NCBI GenBank assembly: GCA_964516325.1
Contig: CAZFAP010000223.1
Location: forward strand, 1 to 6,283
Direction: 5' to 3'
Source: CAZFAP01 sp964516325
Lineage (GTDB): Bacteria > Auribacterota > JABMQX01
DNA: 6,283 nt
Shown here: positions 5,661 through 6,283 of the stretch, piece by piece
How positions within the stretch are numbered: the stretch's first letter is position 1
Layout: each line of letters begins with the position of its first letter
Program-made: the position numbers and the translations under genes
Notes under the pieces: generated by a model
The model's input: only the letters and a program-made list of their open reading frames with translations
Databases searched by the model: none
What the model was told of the DNA's origin: nothing

Positions 5661-6260
5661 ATGGCATCGGATACGGGAAACAAGAATTCAGAGCAGTGGA
5701 AGAGCAGGTTTCGCGTCGTGCAAATCCTGACGCTCGCGAGGCTTCCCCTTGCGGCTGCTTTCGCGGCGATTCTTCTCAGTTCCAGCTTGTCTTCTTCCGT
5801 CCTCATCCTCTGCGCGATATTAGTGATCTCGCTTGAACTGACCGACCTTTTCGACGGCATCCTCGCGCGGAAGATCGGAGTCGTAACGGAATGGGGGGCG
5901 ATGCTCGACCCCTACTCCGACAGCATATCGAGGATCACGGTCTATTGGGCGCTGGCGTATCGCGGGTTGGCCATGGCTCTCGTCCCGCTGGTCATGGCGT
6001 GCCGCGATGTTACAGTTGCCTATTGCAGAATTATCCTGACGCGGGGCGGGCGGTCTGTCTCTGCCAAATGGAGCGGCAAAATCAAAGCTCAATTTCAGGC
6101 CATTGGCTCGGTCCTTCTTCTCGTCGGTCCCCTCTACTGGAACTACACGGGAAGGTGGACCATTGACGCTTTGTCCTGGGTCGTAACGGCGGTTACTTTG
6201 TTCTCGGTGGTCGAATATGTGGGCGCCGCGATTTCCGCCTCCAGAGCCGCCACAAGGTGA
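5661..6260 (+). CDS. CDP-alcohol phosphatidyltransferase family membrane protein (PgsA-like)
   Basis: This 199-residue integral membrane enzyme should transfer a phosphatidyl group from CDP-diacylglycerol to an alcohol acceptor in phospholipid synthesis at the cytoplasmic membrane. The signature D-x2-DG-x2-AR-x8-G-x3-D-x3-D is complete: D62, D65, G66, A69, R70, G79, D83 and D87, the acidic residues that bind divalent metal and CDP. Further PgsA-like blocks are TLARLPLA (24-31), the CRD segment at 114-116 and SGKIKAQFQ (138-146), which aligns with the GKxKTxxQ region of phosphatidylglycerophosphate synthases. Hydrophobic segments lie at about 27-60, 92-113, 147-160 and 170-192. The length is typical of PgsA (about 180-200). 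The acceptor is most likely glycerol 3-phosphate, but inositol phosphate or another alcohol cannot be excluded: the usual DPxADK is DPYSDS here. The ATG at 5661 lacks a good Shine-Dalgarno sequence, yet no better start precedes the conserved region. Confidence 0.85.
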   Translation: MASDTGNKNSEQWKSRFRVVQILTLARLPLAAAFAAILLSSSLSSSVLILCAILVISLELTDLFDGILARKIGVVTEWGAMLDPYSDSISRITVYWALAYRGLAMALVPLVMACRDVTVAYCRIILTRGGRSVSAKWSGKIKAQFQAIGSVLLLVGPLYWNYTGRWTIDALSWVVTAVTLFSVVEYVGAAISASRAATR

Positions 6261-6283
6261 CCGAAGCCGCAAAACGATGGGCT
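6257..6283 (+). CDS. Possible start of a downstream coupled gene (3' partial)
   Basis: A GTG at 6257 overlaps the TGA stop of the phosphatidyltransferase in a GTGA arrangement and opens a frame reading MTEAAKRWA up to the window end. Such 4-base overlaps are typical of translationally coupled genes. Only nine codons are visible, the upstream ribosome binding site is poor, and an ATG at 6277 in another frame is an equally formal candidate. No function can be suggested. Confidence 0.25.

Noticed and set aside
5381..5860. A 159-codon minus-strand frame
   Set aside because: It lies antisense to the start of the phosphatidyltransferase and covers the 3' part of the hairpin; its residues show no recognisable domain. 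The acidic ETAEDTEVTG segment is just the CT-rich repeat translated.
1..6283. CRISPR arrays, tRNA or rRNA genes, toxin-antitoxin pairs, retron or phage genes
   Set aside because: I looked for regularly spaced repeats, tRNA-like cloverleaf ends and short coupled gene pairs and saw none that I can support.

Overview
This is a GC-rich bacterial window (about 60% G+C by eye). The second, third and fourth protein families point to a planctomycete, lentisphaerian, verrucomicrobial or hydrogenedentes-like bacterium. The best clue is the secreted DUF3352-like protein, whose C-terminal beta-sandwich I associate with those groups. This placement is inference, because no rRNA or other marker gene is present.

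Layout, left to right. Positions 1-1236 (+) hold the last 411 residues of a type ISP / type IIG-like restriction-modification enzyme, covering its target-recognition region; the nuclease, helicase and methylase parts lie outside the window. Positions 1337-2230 (+) encode a compact six-bladed NHL beta-propeller with no signal peptide. Positions 2231-2927 have no intact gene. On the minus strand there is a scar made of two fused remnants: the start of a degraded DDE transposase (about 2777-2503) and the last 78 codons of a DUF438/PAS-type protein (about 2507-2271). They meet within a few bases of 2505. The right end of this gap carries a promoter-like sequence, a pair of heptamer repeats and a strong Shine-Dalgarno site for the next gene. 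Positions 2928-5240 (+) encode a 770-residue exported protein with two related DUF3352-like modules, a Pro/Ala/Glu linker and a C-terminal beta-sandwich. Positions 5241-5660 are noncoding and hold small palindromes, a long terminator-like hairpin and a weak promoter candidate. Positions 5661-6260 (+) encode a CDP-alcohol phosphatidyltransferase with an intact catalytic motif. A possible coupled gene starts at 6257 and runs off the window.

The intact genes do not form an obvious pathway. DNA restriction, an NHL scaffold, an exported protein and phospholipid synthesis are separated by gaps of about 100, 700 and 420 bases. I see no convincing new multi-gene system. The most informative parts are the transposase/DUF438 junction and the control region upstream of 2928.
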